A stretch of 64,000 nucleotides of DNA from a bacterium HR29 (lineage in GTDB: Bacteria; Chloroflexota; Dehalococcoidia; Tepidiformales; Tepidiformaceae). The notes beneath the pieces were generated by a model that was not told where the DNA came from, searched no databases, and saw nothing but the letters and a program-made list of their open reading frames with translations. Where the stretch lies: positions 777,602-841,601 of the forward strand of contig BEIF01000001.1 in NCBI GenBank assembly GCA_002898215.1, in the 5' to 3' direction. The first letter of the stretch is position 1. The number at the start of each line of letters is the position of its first letter. A program made the position numbers and the translations under genes. Shown piece by piece: positions 17,266 through 28,610 of the stretch.

Positions 17266-18197
17266 CTCGCCGCCTCGGCGGTTTCGAGGACTGTCGCCGC
17301 CACGCCGACACGGCGGTAGGTAGCGAGCGAAGCCCCGACCGACAGCGTGGCCCAAATCGTGGCAGCGATGAAGGTGTGGGAAACGGTGAGCGGGTCCGGG
17401 AACGTGTACCAAACGTTGAAGGCGCCGACGATGACTTGGGCGACGAAGACGGCGGCCGCCGCCAGGGCGACCGGCAAGGCCCAAGGGACGAGGTGCCGCC
17501 GGCGCCATGCCGAAACGAGCAGCGGCAGGAGGACGAAGACGAACCCGCCGGCGAGGTACCGATGGACCATGTGCGTCACCTCCTGGTCGTCGGCGCCAGG
17601 GAAGGGCGCCCCGTTGCACAGAGGCCAACCGCTGCAGGCGGTGGAAGCCCCGCTTTCGGCCATGTAGGCGCCGATCCAGAAGGTGAGGGCCAGCCAGGCG
17701 AGCGCCAGCACGGAGAGCGACCCGAGAGGACCGATGCGTTCCGGCTCAGGGTCTTGCCCCTTGCCGAGCTCGCGGAACATCCCCACAGTGACCATCGCCT
17801 CGACCGAGACGATGAGCATCGCCAACAGGAGGTGGGTCGCCACAAGCTCGGGCGGTAGTTCGTGCCAGACGACGATGGCGCCCAAGAGCCCTTGCAATCC
17901 CACCAGCGGGACCGCCAGCACCGCGCCCCAGGCGACGACGGGCGAGGCCCGAAAATGGCGCCAGGCGAGCCAAGCGGTGGCGATGATGAGGAGGCCGACG
18001 ACGGCCGCGACCGCGCGGTGCAAGAATTCGATGACCGGTTCGTGGCCCAAATCGGTAGGAGGCACGGCGCCCCCGTGACACAGGGGCCAATCGGGGCAAC
18101 CGAGCCCCGAACCCGTGGCGCGCACGAGCGCACCGATGCCGATGAGGATGACGGTGAGAACCAGGGTGAGGAGCGAAACGCGCGCGGCCGTCTTCAT
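17262..18197 (-). CDS. ctaA: Haem A synthase
   Basis: Oxidises haem O to haem A. The product is 311 residues with eight membrane helices in two four-helix halves. Haem-ligand histidines lie in EFLHRAVA, ATHLLLA, HMVHRYLA and VSHTFIA. Both halves have a Cys pair (GLGCPDWPLC and TACSGWPLC), as in the Bacillus type. Start ATG 18197 was chosen because the first helix begins there. First gene of the ctaAB pair; TAATCT about 90 bases upstream (near 18290) is a possible -10. Confidence 0.94.
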   Translation of the reverse strand: MKTAARVSLLTLVLTVILIGIGALVRATGSGLGCPDWPLCHGGAVPPTDLGHEPVIEFLHRAVAAVVGLLIIATAWLAWRHFRASPVVAWGAVLAVPLVGLQGLLGAIVVWHELPPELVATHLLLAMLIVSVEAMVTVGMFRELGKGQDPEPERIGPLGSLSVLALAWLALTFWIGAYMAESGASTACSGWPLCNGAPFPGADDQEVTHMVHRYLAGGFVFVLLPLLVSAWRRRHLVPWALPVALAAAAVFVAQVIVGAFNVWYTFPDPLTVSHTFIAATIWATLSVGASLATYRRVGVAATVLETAEAAR

Positions 18198-18320
18198 CGG
18201 GCGCCCGGAACCCCTTTCGCCTGTATCGACTCCCGCTGCCGTGCTCGACGGACGGGCGTCCCTTTCGCACGACTTCCTAGGAAGTAGATTACCAGAGCAC
18301 ACGCGTGCCTGTGCTATTCG

Positions 18321-20033
<1,713 letters not shown>

Positions 20034-20088
20034 GGCGGCATCCTCCTCCCGTGCGCTGACGAACTTCCCGTTCCAAACGGCGCCTCGG

Positions 20089-20094
20089 ATTGTA
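20089..20094 (-). promoter_or_regulatory. -10 element of ilvD
   Basis: TACAAT on the minus strand, five of six consensus matches, gives a leader of about 50 bases that ends in the GGGAGGAGG ribosome binding site of ilvD. It lies just after the end of the aminotransferase gene. Confidence 0.5.
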
Positions 20095-20124
20095 CGCCGG
20101 CCCCTCGCGCTGGGCGAATCCCCC

Positions 20125-21357
20125 TTAACTGCCTCGGGAACGCGACGCCACTGCCTCGATGGCCTCGGCCAGGCGATGAACCCCTTCCTCGATGTCCTCG
20201 TAGTCGACGTAACTGAAGGCGAGGCGGAGGTGGTTCGTGGGACGGCCATCGGCGAAGAAAGCTGCCCCTGCACCCACCAGGACGCCGCGGTGGTTCGCCT
20301 CGATGGCCACCTCCCGGGCGTCGATGCCTTCCCGAAGCGCAAGCCAGAGGAAGAAGCCGCCCCGGGGACGCTCCCAGCGGCAGTACGGCGCGCAGTACCG
20401 CCGCAGGGCTTCCTCCATCCGTTCGAGCTTCCGGCGGTAGATGCCGCGGAGACGCTCGACGTGACGGTCCAGGTCGCCAGAGCGGATCATCTCCGCCACC
20501 ACCCGGCCCAGGAACGGGCTCGTCCCCATGTCGTAGCGGATGGCGGCCATGCGGGCGACGAGGGGTGCGGGGCCGAGCGTCCATCCCAGGCGCAGACCTG
20601 TGGCGATGATCTTCGAAAAGCTGTTCACCTTCACCACATGCGTCCCACCCGAGAGGGCAAAGAGGGACGGTGGAGGGGGAGCGTCGAACCAGAGTTCCCC
20701 GTAGGCATCGTCCTCCAGGATGAGGAAGCCCCACTCCTTGGCGAGCTGTACCAGTCGTTCCCGGCGCGCGAGGCTCATCGTGCACCCAGCGGGGTTCTGG
20801 TGGTTCGGGATCGTGTAGAGGAGCTTCGGGCGCCGTCCTTCGGCATCGAGCTGTCGGAGAGCTTCTTCGACGGCGTCGACACGGAGGCCGTCAGCGTCCA
20901 GCGGGATCGCGACCAGCTCCGCCCCGAAGGAGCGGAAGGTGCGCAGGCTCCCGGGGAAATTCGGGCTTTCGGCGAGGACCACGTCGCCGACGTCGAGGAG
21001 CACCTCGCAGAGGTTGCCGATACCGTGCGCCGAACCCGAGGAGATGATGACCTGGTCGACGGCGACCGGCACTCCCTCGATGCGGCTCGAGCGCTCCGCG
21101 ACAGCCACACGGAGCGGGTAAGGACCGTACGTTCCCCCGTATTCGAGCGCCTCCTTCCGCTCGCGCTCCAACACCGCGCGCACGGCCCGCTCCAGCTCAC
21201 CGGCCGGAAGTGAAGGGATGTCGGGCAGGCCCCCGGCGAACGAAATCACGGGGCGAGGGTCGGGTTGGGCCGCGGCCCAAACCGTCGGCCCGACGATGCG
21301 GGCGCGTCGGCTGAGCAGGCCTTCGAGGGTAGCTTCGAAGTCGGCGGTGCCCTCCAT
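20125..21357 (-). CDS. PLP aminotransferase of the 2-aminoadipate/aromatic (LysN/ARO8-like) type
   Basis: Fold-type I aminotransferase of 410 residues. ISFAGGLPDIPSLP near residue 38 is typical of the LysN/MocR-type aminotransferase branch; there is no N-terminal DNA-binding domain. TIPNHQNPAGCTMS holds the cofactor region, EDDAYGEL the PLP-ring Asp and Tyr, and NSFSKIIATGLRLGW the PLP lysine. The C-terminal LRLAFSYV carries the carboxylate-binding Arg. Substrate could be 2-aminoadipate, aromatic or branched-chain amino acids; the neighbour ilvD hints at branched-chain metabolism, but each gene has its own -10 element. Divergent from gltB, with a 251-base gap. Confidence 0.8.
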   Translation of the reverse strand: MEGTADFEATLEGLLSRRARIVGPTVWAAAQPDPRPVISFAGGLPDIPSLPAGELERAVRAVLERERKEALEYGGTYGPYPLRVAVAERSSRIEGVPVAVDQVIISSGSAHGIGNLCEVLLDVGDVVLAESPNFPGSLRTFRSFGAELVAIPLDADGLRVDAVEEALRQLDAEGRRPKLLYTIPNHQNPAGCTMSLARRERLVQLAKEWGFLILEDDAYGELWFDAPPPPSLFALSGGTHVVKVNSFSKIIATGLRLGWTLGPAPLVARMAAIRYDMGTSPFLGRVVAEMIRSGDLDRHVERLRGIYRRKLERMEEALRRYCAPYCRWERPRGGFFLWLALREGIDAREVAIEANHRGVLVGAGAAFFADGRPTNHLRLAFSYVDYEDIEEGVHRLAEAIEAVASRSRGS

Positions 21358-21386
21358 ATCGCGTGCGCTCCCGGGGCTGTGGGCGC

Positions 21387-21392
21387 AGTATA
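21387..21392 (-). promoter_or_regulatory. -10 element of the aminotransferase gene
   Basis: TATACT on the minus strand lies 29 bases upstream of the ATG at 21357. A GGGAG sequence in the leader can act as ribosome binding site. Confidence 0.5.
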
Positions 21393-21491
21393 GCCCCTCG
21401 CCCAGGGAGCCGGGCGGCGGAGCATCGGCAATGGCGATACCGGCGATTGATCTCGGTAGGGATGCGACCGACCGGGCCGGTTGACCGTCGA

Positions 21492-21500
21492 TGATATACT
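21492..21500 (+). promoter_or_regulatory. Extended -10 promoter of gltBD
   Basis: TG-A-TATACT is an extended -10 element and needs no strong -35. It predicts a transcript leader of about 100 bases before gltB. A TTGACC at 21481 is only eight bases away and too close to be its -35. Confidence 0.6.
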
Positions 21501-21504
21501 AGGT

Positions 21505-21565
21505 TTTCACAAAGCCCGTCGTCGGAACTTTGGGAACTCTTTCACAAACTACGCGCTCGCGTAGT
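21505..21565 (+). promoter_or_regulatory. gltB leader: repeated TTTCACAAA and an 18-base palindrome
   Basis: TTTCACAAA occurs twice as a direct repeat (21505-21513 and 21540-21548), 35 bases apart. The second copy abuts ACTACGCG-CT-CGCGTAGT (21548-21565), a perfect palindrome that can also fold as a seven-base-pair hairpin with a GCTC loop. The features lie downstream of the promoter, in the predicted untranslated leader. They look like a regulator site or RNA structure; I cannot match them to a known riboswitch. Confidence 0.4.
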
Positions 21566-21608
21566 CGGGGGCAGTCCCATTTCCTGGCGGGCAGAGGGGG
21601 AGACGCGG

Positions 21609-24600
21609 ATGACCACGGCTCGGCCGTCTGCACAGGGGCTCTACCGTCCCGAGTTCGAGCGCGACGCGTGCGGCGTCGGGTTCATCGTCCACCTCAAGGG
21701 CCAGCGGTCGCACGCGATCATCGAGAACGCACTGACTGCGCTGGAGAACCTCAGCCACCGCGGAGCGTCGGGGGCGGAGGTGAACACGGGCGACGGCGCG
21801 GGAATCCTTATCCAGATCCCGCACGAGTTCTTCGCGCACGAGGCGGCGTTGCTCGGCATCCGCCTTCCGGAACGGGGCAGGTACGCGGTCGGCATGTTGT
21901 TCGCGTCGAAGGACCCGCGGGCACGCCAGCAGGCGATGGCGGTGTTCGCCCAGATCGTCGAGGAGGAGGGGCAGCACCTCCTCGGCTGGCGTGAGGTGCC
22001 CACGAACAACGTCTCCCTGGGCCGGGCCGCCCTCGAGTCGGAGCCATCCATCTGGCAGTGCTTCATCGCCCGGGGGCACGACGTCGTCGACGAGGACGAC
22101 TTCGAGCGGCGACTCTTCGTCATCCGCAAGCGGTTCGAAAAGGCGATCCACCGCGTCGGCATCCGTGACGCGGAGACGTTCTACTTCCCCAGCCTGAGCT
22201 GTCGCACGGTGGTCTACAAGGGGATGCTCACCGCCAAACAGTTGCGAGAGTACTACCCCGACCTCTCCGACCGCCGGATGACGAGCGCGCTGGCCATGTT
22301 CCACTCGCGCTTCAGCACGAACACCTTCCCGAGCTGGGACCTGGCGCACCCCTACCGGATGATCGCCCACAACGGCGAGATCAACACCCTCCGCGGGAAC
22401 ATCAACTGGATGACTGCGCGGGAGGCGTTGTTCTCCTCCCGTTACTTCAAGGACACGAACAAGATCGTTCCCGTTCTCGACGACAAGCGCAGCGACACGG
22501 CGAACCTCGACATGGCCTTCGAGCTGCTGGTGCGGGCAGGCCGCAGCCCGGCCCACGCCATGATGATGCTCATCCCCGAGGCGTGGGAGAACCACGAATC
22601 GATGAGCGATACGAAGAAGGCCTTCTACCAGTACCACTCCTGCCTGATGGAACCGTGGGATGGCCCGGCTTCCGTCGCCTTCACCGACGGCAAGACGATC
22701 GGCGCCGTCCTCGACCGGAACGGCCTTCGCCCCTCACGCTACATCATCACCAAGGACGACCTTGTCATCATGGCGTCCGAGGTGGGCGTGCTGCCCATCC
22801 CCGAGGAGCGCATCCTGGCGAAGGGGCGCCTGCAGCCGGGCCGCATGTTCCTCGTGAGCCTGGAGGAAGGGCGCATCATCGACGATACCGAGCTGAAAGA
22901 GGGGCTCGCTCGGGCGCACCCCTACCGGGAGTGGTTGGACCGGTACATGGTGAAGCTGGAGGACCTGCCGCCCGGCGAGGTTCCGCCGCGCCTCGACCCG
23001 GAGAGCCTCCTCCGCCAGCAGCTCGCCTTCGGCTACACCGTCGAAGACCTGAAGTACCACCTCGGGCCGATGGCGCGCGACGGCGAGGAGGCCGTGGGCT
23101 CGATGGGGAACGACGCGCCCCTCGCCGTGCTCTCCGACCGCCCGCAACCGCTGTACAACTACTTCAAGCAGCTCTTCGCTCAGGTCACGAACCCTCCGCT
23201 GGACGCCATCCGCGAGGAGCTCGTGACCTCGGTGGAGACGCTGATCGGCCCCGAAGGCAACCTGCTCGAACCGGCGCCTGAACACTGTCACGTCATCTGG
23301 GCGCACCTCCCCTTCCTCACGAACGAGGAGCTGGCGAAGCTGAAGAACCTCCGCGAGGGAAGCCTCAAAGCGGTCACGCTGTCGACGCTGTGGCCAGCGA
23401 AGGAGGGCCCGCGGGCGCTCGAGCAGGCGATGGAACGCCTCTTCCGGGAGGCTGACCGCGCCATCGCCGAGGGGGCGGCGATCCTCATCCTCTCCGACCG
23501 AGGGGTCGATGCCGAGCACGCGCCGATCCCAGCCCTCCTCGCCGTCTCGGGGCTGCACCACCACCTCGTGCGGACGAAGCGACGAACCCGGGTCGGCCTC
23601 GTCGTGGAAAGCGGCGAGCCGCGGGAAGTTCACCACTTCGCGTTGTTGATCGGGTACGGTGCCAGCGCCATCAACCCGTATCTCGCCATCGAAACGGCGC
23701 TTCGGATGCGGGAGGAGGGGCTGCTCGAGAAGGAGCTCACCGAGGAGGAGGTCGTCCGCAACCTGCTGAAGGCCATCAAGAAGGGCGTCGTCAAGGTCAT
23801 GTCGAAGATGGGCATCTCCACGATCCAGAGCTACCGCGGCGCCCAGATCTTCGAGGCGATTGGCCTTCGCGAGGAGTTCGTCGATAAGTACTTCACGAAA
23901 ACGGTCTCCCGGGTGGGCGGCATCGGCATCGACGAAGTCGCCATCGAGACGCTGGCGCACCACCAGCGGGCATTCCCCGAGCGCTCGGGCGGTCTGCAGC
24001 AGCTTCCCTGGGGCGGCCAGTACCAGTGGCGACGGGACGGCGAATACCACCTCTTCAATCCGGACACCGTCTTCAAGCTCCAGCACGCCACGCGAACCGG
24101 GAATTACCGCATCTTCAAGGAGTACTCGAAGCTCGTCGACGACCAGTCGAAGCGGATGTGCACGCTCCGCGGGCTCTTCGAGATCAAGTCGGACCGCCCG
24201 CCGATCCCCATCGAGGAGGTGGAGCCCGCCGAGGAGCTGTTCAAGCGTTTCGTGACGGGGGCGATGTCGTTCGGCGCGCTCAGCGCCGAAGCTCACGAAA
24301 CGCTCGCCATCGCGATGAACCGGATCGGCGCCAAAAGCAACTCGGGCGAGGGCGGCGAAGACCGCCGCCGCTACACGCCCGACCCGAACGGCGATTCGCG
24401 CCGGAGCGCGGTGAAACAGGTGGCATCCGGCCGTTTCGGCGTCACGAGCGAGTACCTGGTGAACGCCGACGAACTCCAGATCAAGATGGCCCAGGGCGCG
24501 AAACCGGGCGAGGGCGGTCAGCTCCCCGGCCACAAGGTGTACCCGTGGATCGCGGAGGTGCGCTACTCGACGCCCGGCGTCGGCCTCATCAGCCCCCCGC

Positions 24601-26162
24601 CTCACCACGACATCTACTCGATCGAAGACCTGGCCCAGCTCATCCACGACTTGAAGAACGCGAACCCGCGGGCGCGCATCTCCGTGAAGCTCGTGGCCGA
24701 AATCGGCGTCGGCACCGTGGCGGCGGGCGTTGCCAAGGCGAAGTCGGACGTGGTGTTGATCAGCGGGCACGATGGCGGCACGGGGGCAAGCCCGCTCACC
24801 TCCATCAAGCACGCCGGCATCCCTTGGGAGCTCGGCCTCGCGGAAACCCAGCAGACGTTGGTGATGAACCGCCTTCGCGACCGGATTATCGTTCAGGTGG
24901 ACGGTCAGATGAAGACGGGGCGGGATGTGATCATCGCGGCGCTGCTGGGTGCCGAGGAGTACGGGTTCGCAACGGCCCCGCTGGTCGTGATGGGGTGCGT
25001 GATGATGCGCGTCTGCCACCTCGACACCTGCCCGGTCGGCGTGGCGACACAGAACCCGAAGCTACGGGAGCGCTTCACGGGCAAACCGGAGCACGTCATC
25101 AACTTCTTCCGTTTCATCGCGGAGGAAGTGCGCGAGTACCTGGCTCAGATGGGGTATCGGCGCCTGGACGAGATCATCGGGCGGGTCGACCTCCTCGACG
25201 TGCGCAAGGCGATCGACCATTGGAAGGCGCAGGGGCTCGACTTCTCGGCCATCCTCTACAAGCCCGAGGTGGGTCCCGACGTCCCCATCCGCTGCGTGCG
25301 CGAGCAGGACCACGGGCTGGAGAAGGCGCTCGATAACCAGCTCATCGAACTGGCGAAGCCGGCCCTTGAGCGCGGGGAGAAGGTCCGCATCGAGCTTCCC
25401 ATCCGGAACATCAACCGTGCCGTCGGCACGATGCTCGGAAGCGAGCTCACCCGACGGTACGGGTTCAACGGGCTGCCGGACGACACGATCGAGTTGCGGT
25501 TCAAGGGCTCGGCGGGCCAGAGCCTCGGCGCCTTCCTGCCCGCGGGGATCACCATCTACCTGGAAGGGGATGCCAACGACTACATCGGGAAAGGGCTCTC
25601 CGGCGGAAAGATCATCGTCCGCCCGCCGCGGGAGGCGACCTACGTTGCTGAAGAGAACATCATCATCGGAAACGTCGCCTTCTACGGAGCAACCAGCGGT
25701 GTCGCCTTCATCCGCGGGCTCGCCGGCGAGCGGTTCTGCGTCCGGAACAGCGGCGTCGTCGCCGTGGTGGAGGGCGTGGGCGACCACGGCTGCGAGTACA
25801 TGACTGGCGGCCGGGTGGTGGTGATTGGGCCCACGGGTCGGAACTTCGCCGCTGGGATGAGCGGCGGCATCGCCTATGTGTGGGACCCCGACGGCACGTT
25901 CCCGCAGCGCTGCAACATGGAGATGGTCGAGCTGGAGCCGCTCGACGACGAGGAGGACATCGAACTGGTGCATGGCCTCCTGCTGCGCCACCGCGAATAT
26001 ACGGAGAGCGCCGTCGCCGACCGGCTGCTGGCCCGCTGGCCGGAGGTGACCCGGGAGTTCGTGAAGGTGATGCCGCTCGATTACAAGCGGGTGCTGCAGC
26101 AGCAGCGGCGCGCCGCTGCCGGGGCTGCGCAGCAGCCTGCCTTGGGAGCTGCTCATGGGTAA
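21609..26162 (+). CDS. gltB: Glutamate synthase, large subunit
   Basis: Makes glutamate from glutamine and 2-oxoglutarate; 1517 residues, the usual size. The N-terminal nucleophile is Cys21 ([13 protein letters not shown]), so a 20-residue propeptide would be removed. The amidotransferase domain is followed by the central and FMN domains ([30 protein letters not shown]). The 3Fe-4S cysteines are Cys1130, Cys1136 and Cys1141 in [15 protein letters not shown]. The C-terminal beta-helix domain ([10 protein letters not shown]) is complete. It overlaps gltD by eight bases. Confidence 0.97.
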   Translation: MTTARPSAQGLYRPEFERDACGVGFIVHLKGQRSHAIIENALTALENLSHRGASGAEVNTGDGAGILIQIPHEFFAHEAALLGIRLPERGRYAVGMLFASKDPRARQQAMAVFAQIVEEEGQHLLGWREVPTNNVSLGRAALESEPSIWQCFIARGHDVVDEDDFERRLFVIRKRFEKAIHRVGIRDAETFYFPSLSCRTVVYKGMLTAKQLREYYPDLSDRRMTSALAMFHSRFSTNTFPSWDLAHPYRMIAHNGEINTLRGNINWMTAREALFSSRYFKDTNKIVPVLDDKRSDTANLDMAFELLVRAGRSPAHAMMMLIPEAWENHESMSDTKKAFYQYHSCLMEPWDGPASVAFTDGKTIGAVLDRNGLRPSRYIITKDDLVIMASEVGVLPIPEERILAKGRLQPGRMFLVSLEEGRIIDDTELKEGLARAHPYREWLDRYMVKLEDLPPGEVPPRLDPESLLRQQLAFGYTVEDLKYHLGPMARDGEEAVGSMGNDAPLAVLSDRPQPLYNYFKQLFAQVTNPPLDAIREELVTSVETLIGPEGNLLEPAPEHCHVIWAHLPFLTNEELAKLKNLREGSLKAVTLSTLWPAKEGPRALEQAMERLFREADRAIAEGAAILILSDRGVDAEHAPIPALLAVSGLHHHLVRTKRRTRVGLVVESGEPREVHHFALLIGYGASAINPYLAIETALRMREEGLLEKELTEEEVVRNLLKAIKKGVVKVMSKMGISTIQSYRGAQIFEAIGLREEFVDKYFTKTVSRVGGIGIDEVAIETLAHHQRAFPERSGGLQQLPWGGQYQWRRDGEYHLFNPDTVFKLQHATRTGNYRIFKEYSKLVDDQSKRMCTLRGLFEIKSDRPPIPIEEVEPAEELFKRFVTGAMSFGALSAEAHETLAIAMNRIGAKSNSGEGGEDRRRYTPDPNGDSRRSAVKQVASGRFGVTSEYLVNADELQIKMAQGAKPGEGGQLPGHKVYPWIAEVRYSTPGVGLISPPPHHDIYSIEDLAQLIHDLKNANPRARISVKLVAEIGVGTVAAGVAKAKSDVVLISGHDGGTGASPLTSIKHAGIPWELGLAETQQTLVMNRLRDRIIVQVDGQMKTGRDVIIAALLGAEEYGFATAPLVVMGCVMMRVCHLDTCPVGVATQNPKLRERFTGKPEHVINFFRFIAEEVREYLAQMGYRRLDEIIGRVDLLDVRKAIDHWKAQGLDFSAILYKPEVGPDVPIRCVREQDHGLEKALDNQLIELAKPALERGEKVRIELPIRNINRAVGTMLGSELTRRYGFNGLPDDTIELRFKGSAGQSLGAFLPAGITIYLEGDANDYIGKGLSGGKIIVRPPREATYVAEENIIIGNVAFYGATSGVAFIRGLAGERFCVRNSGVVAVVEGVGDHGCEYMTGGRVVVIGPTGRNFAAGMSGGIAYVWDPDGTFPQRCNMEMVELEPLDDEEDIELVHGLLLRHREYTESAVADRLLARWPEVTREFVKVMPLDYKRVLQQQRRAAAGAAQQPALGAAHG

Positions 26163-27588
26163 GCCGACGGGATTCCTCGAGTACCGCCGTCAAGGCCCTT
26201 TGCGCCGTCCGGTCGAGGAGCGCATCCACGACTGGCTGGAGATCTACGAAGAGTTCCCGGTGGAGACGCTCCGGAAGCAAGCGGCGCGCTGCATGGACTG
26301 CGGGATACCCTTCTGTCACCAGGGCTGCCCCCTGGGGAACCTCATCCCCGATTGGAACGACCTCATCTACCGCGGCCGCTGGCGCGAGGCGATCGAGCGC
26401 CTCCACGCGACGAACAACTTCCCCGAATTCACCGGGCGGCTTTGCCCGGCCCCCTGCGAGGCGGCTTGCGTCCTCGGGATCAACGACGACCCCGTGACCA
26501 TCAAGCTCATCGAGCAGTCCATCGTCGACTACGCCTGGGAGCAGGGCTGGATCGTGCCCCAGCCTCCCAAGGTGCGGACGGGGAAGAAAGTCGCCGTCGT
26601 CGGCTCCGGCCCTGCCGGGCTCGCCTGCGCCCAGCAGCTCGCCCGCGCCGGGCATTCGGTCACCGTGTTCGAACGGGCCGACCGCATCGGCGGCTTGCTT
26701 CGGTACGGGATTCCGGACTTCAAGATGCGGAAGTACCTCATCGACCGTCGCATCGCCCAGATGGAGGCGGAAGGGGTCGAGTTCCGCCCCGGCGTGAACG
26801 TGGGGGTCGATATCGACGCCCGCGAGCTTCGCGCCCAATTCGATGCGATCTGCCTCGCGGCGGGCGCCACCCAGCCTCGTGACCTGCAGGTCCCCGGCCG
26901 GGAACTGAGGGGCGTCTACTTCGCGATGGAGTACCTGACGCTCCAGAATCGCCGCATCGCCGGCGACGAGATCCCCGACGAGCAGTTCATCAGCGCCAAG
27001 GGGAAGAAGGTGATCATCCTGGGCGGTGGCGATACGGGCGCCGACTGCCTGGGCACCGCCCATCGCCAGGGGGCGCGCGAGGTACGTCAGTACGAACTCC
27101 TCCCTCGGCCGCCCGACACCAGGCCCCCGGAGACCCCGTGGCCGATGTGGCCGAACATCTTCCGCGTCTCGTCGGCGCACGAGGAAGGGGGCATTCGCGA
27201 CTACAGCATCCTCACGAAGCGCCTCTCCGGCGAGAACGGCGTCCTGAAGAAGCTGCACGCCGTCCGCGTCGAGTTCGTGAACGAGAACGGCCGCCAGGTG
27301 ATGCGCGAGATTCCCGGTACCGAGTTCGAGGAGGACGTGGACCTCCTCCTCCTCGCCATGGGCTTCGTGGGGCCCGAGCGCGGCGCGCTCATCGAACAGC
27401 TGGGGGTCGAGCTCACCGAGCGCGGCACGGTGAAGGCGGACGAGAACAAGATGACCTCGGTCGAAGGCGTGTTCGTCGCCGGCGACATGACCCGAGGCGC
27501 CTCGCTCATCGTCTGGGCGATCGCCGAGGGGCGAGCCGCGGCGCGCAACATCGACCGGTACCTCATGGGGGAGACCGTTCTCCCCTGA
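26155..27588 (+). CDS. gltD: Glutamate synthase, small (NAD(P)H) subunit
   Basis: Oxidises NAD(P)H and passes electrons to GltB through FAD and Fe-S clusters; 477 residues. The N-terminal Fe-S region has [19 protein letters not shown] near residue 45 and [13 protein letters not shown] near 100. The FAD site is [18 protein letters not shown], and the NAD(P) site is [13 protein letters not shown]. The ATG lies inside the end of gltB, so translation is coupled. Its stop is two bases from the stop of the convergent polyprenyl synthase gene. Confidence 0.96.
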   Translation: MGKPTGFLEYRRQGPLRRPVEERIHDWLEIYEEFPVETLRKQAARCMDCGIPFCHQGCPLGNLIPDWNDLIYRGRWREAIERLHATNNFPEFTGRLCPAPCEAACVLGINDDPVTIKLIEQSIVDYAWEQGWIVPQPPKVRTGKKVAVVGSGPAGLACAQQLARAGHSVTVFERADRIGGLLRYGIPDFKMRKYLIDRRIAQMEAEGVEFRPGVNVGVDIDARELRAQFDAICLAAGATQPRDLQVPGRELRGVYFAMEYLTLQNRRIAGDEIPDEQFISAKGKKVIILGGGDTGADCLGTAHRQGAREVRQYELLPRPPDTRPPETPWPMWPNIFRVSSAHEEGGIRDYSILTKRLSGENGVLKKLHAVRVEFVNENGRQVMREIPGTEFEEDVDLLLLAMGFVGPERGALIEQLGVELTERGTVKADENKMTSVEGVFVAGDMTRGASLIVWAIAEGRAAARNIDRYLMGETVLP

Positions 27589-27590
27589 GA

Positions 27591-28607
27591 TTAGCTCGAG
27601 CGCTCGACCAGAAACTCGCCGATGGCGCTCAGCTCCTCACGCCAATGGGGTGCGAGCGCCAACGCGTCGAGGAGTTCGCGGGCGCGCGCCTCGTGGCGAC
27701 GGGCGAGCTCGCGGCAGCGGCCGTCGGCACCGGCTCGTTCCAGCGCCGCCACTACGGCTGCGATGTCATCGGCGGTCAATTCGCGCTTCGAATAGGCTTC
27801 CCGGACGGCCGGCCCTGCGGACGGATGGCCGAGCGCGATCACGACGGGGAGGGTTTTCTTCCGTCGAGCGATGTCGCTCGTGTTCGACTTGCCGGTTTGC
27901 TCTGGGTCTCCCCACACGCCGAGGTAGTCGTCGTGCGCCTGGAAGGCGAGGCCGATCTCCTCGCCCCAGCGTCGTAGGCCTCCGGCGAGGGAAGCGTCGG
28001 CCCCGGCCAGGAGCGCGCCGACTTCGAGCGAGGCGCCGAGCAGCGCGCCGGTCTTGCCCCGAACCATCTCCAGGTATTCGTCCACGGAGATCTCGGCGCG
28101 CGACTCGAAGGAGATGTCGAGCCACTGTCCGCGGATCATCTCCATCACCGCTCGGTCGAGGGCGTCGAGGGCCGCAGTCCTGCGGTCGCTCGGCACCGGC
28201 GCTCGGGCCAGGGTCCGCACGGCGAGTGCGAAGAGGAAGTCGCCGGCGTTGATGGCCTGAGCCTCCCCGAAAAGCGCCCAGACCGTGGGGCGGTGATGGC
28301 GCTCGGCGTCGCGGTCCTGAACATCGTCGTGAACGAGGGAGAAGTTGTGCACGAGCTCGACGGCCGCCGCGCCGGCGAGGGCGTCATCGGCCGTACCGCC
28401 GACCGCTTCGGCCGCGAGGAGGCAGAGCGCTGGCCGGATCCGCTTCCCTCCGGCGCTCGAAGGGCGTCCGCTCTCGTCCTCCCAGCCGAGGACGTACCTC
28501 GCCGTTCGGACGAGGGGGTCGTTCCCGGCTCCCACAGCCGCCCGGAGCGCGTCCTCGACAGCGGGGCGGTAGCGCACGAGGGCGGACGGAACGGAAGGGT
28601 TTGGCAT
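27591..28607 (-). CDS. Polyprenyl (farnesyl/geranylgeranyl) diphosphate synthase
   Basis: Isoprenyl diphosphate synthase of 338 residues that elongates IPP onto an allylic primer. The first Asp-rich motif is DDVQDRD at 94-100 within LVHDDVQDRD, the second is in HDDYLGVWGD near residue 228, and GGKRIRPAL gives the IPP-binding Lys and Arg. Chain length is not certain; the residues just before the first motif (NFSLVH) lack the large aromatics that block elongation in short-chain enzymes, which fits C20 or so. It begins three bases after dxs ends, so the gene that feeds the MEP pathway and this elongating enzyme form an operon. Confidence 0.88.
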   Translation of the reverse strand: MPNPSVPSALVRYRPAVEDALRAAVGAGNDPLVRTARYVLGWEDESGRPSSAGGKRIRPALCLLAAEAVGGTADDALAGAAAVELVHNFSLVHDDVQDRDAERHHRPTVWALFGEAQAINAGDFLFALAVRTLARAPVPSDRRTAALDALDRAVMEMIRGQWLDISFESRAEISVDEYLEMVRGKTGALLGASLEVGALLAGADASLAGGLRRWGEEIGLAFQAHDDYLGVWGDPEQTGKSNTSDIARRKKTLPVVIALGHPSAGPAVREAYSKRELTADDIAAVVAALERAGADGRCRELARRHEARARELLDALALAPHWREELSAIGEFLVERSS

Positions 28608-28610
28608 GGT

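Noticed and set aside
21481..21486. TTGACC upstream of gltB as a -35 element
   Set aside because: Only eight bases separate it from the -10; the extended -10 explains the promoter better.
22734..25019. A 761-codon open frame antisense to gltB
   Set aside because: It lies wholly inside gltB on the opposite strand, has no recognisable motif and arises from GC-rich third positions.
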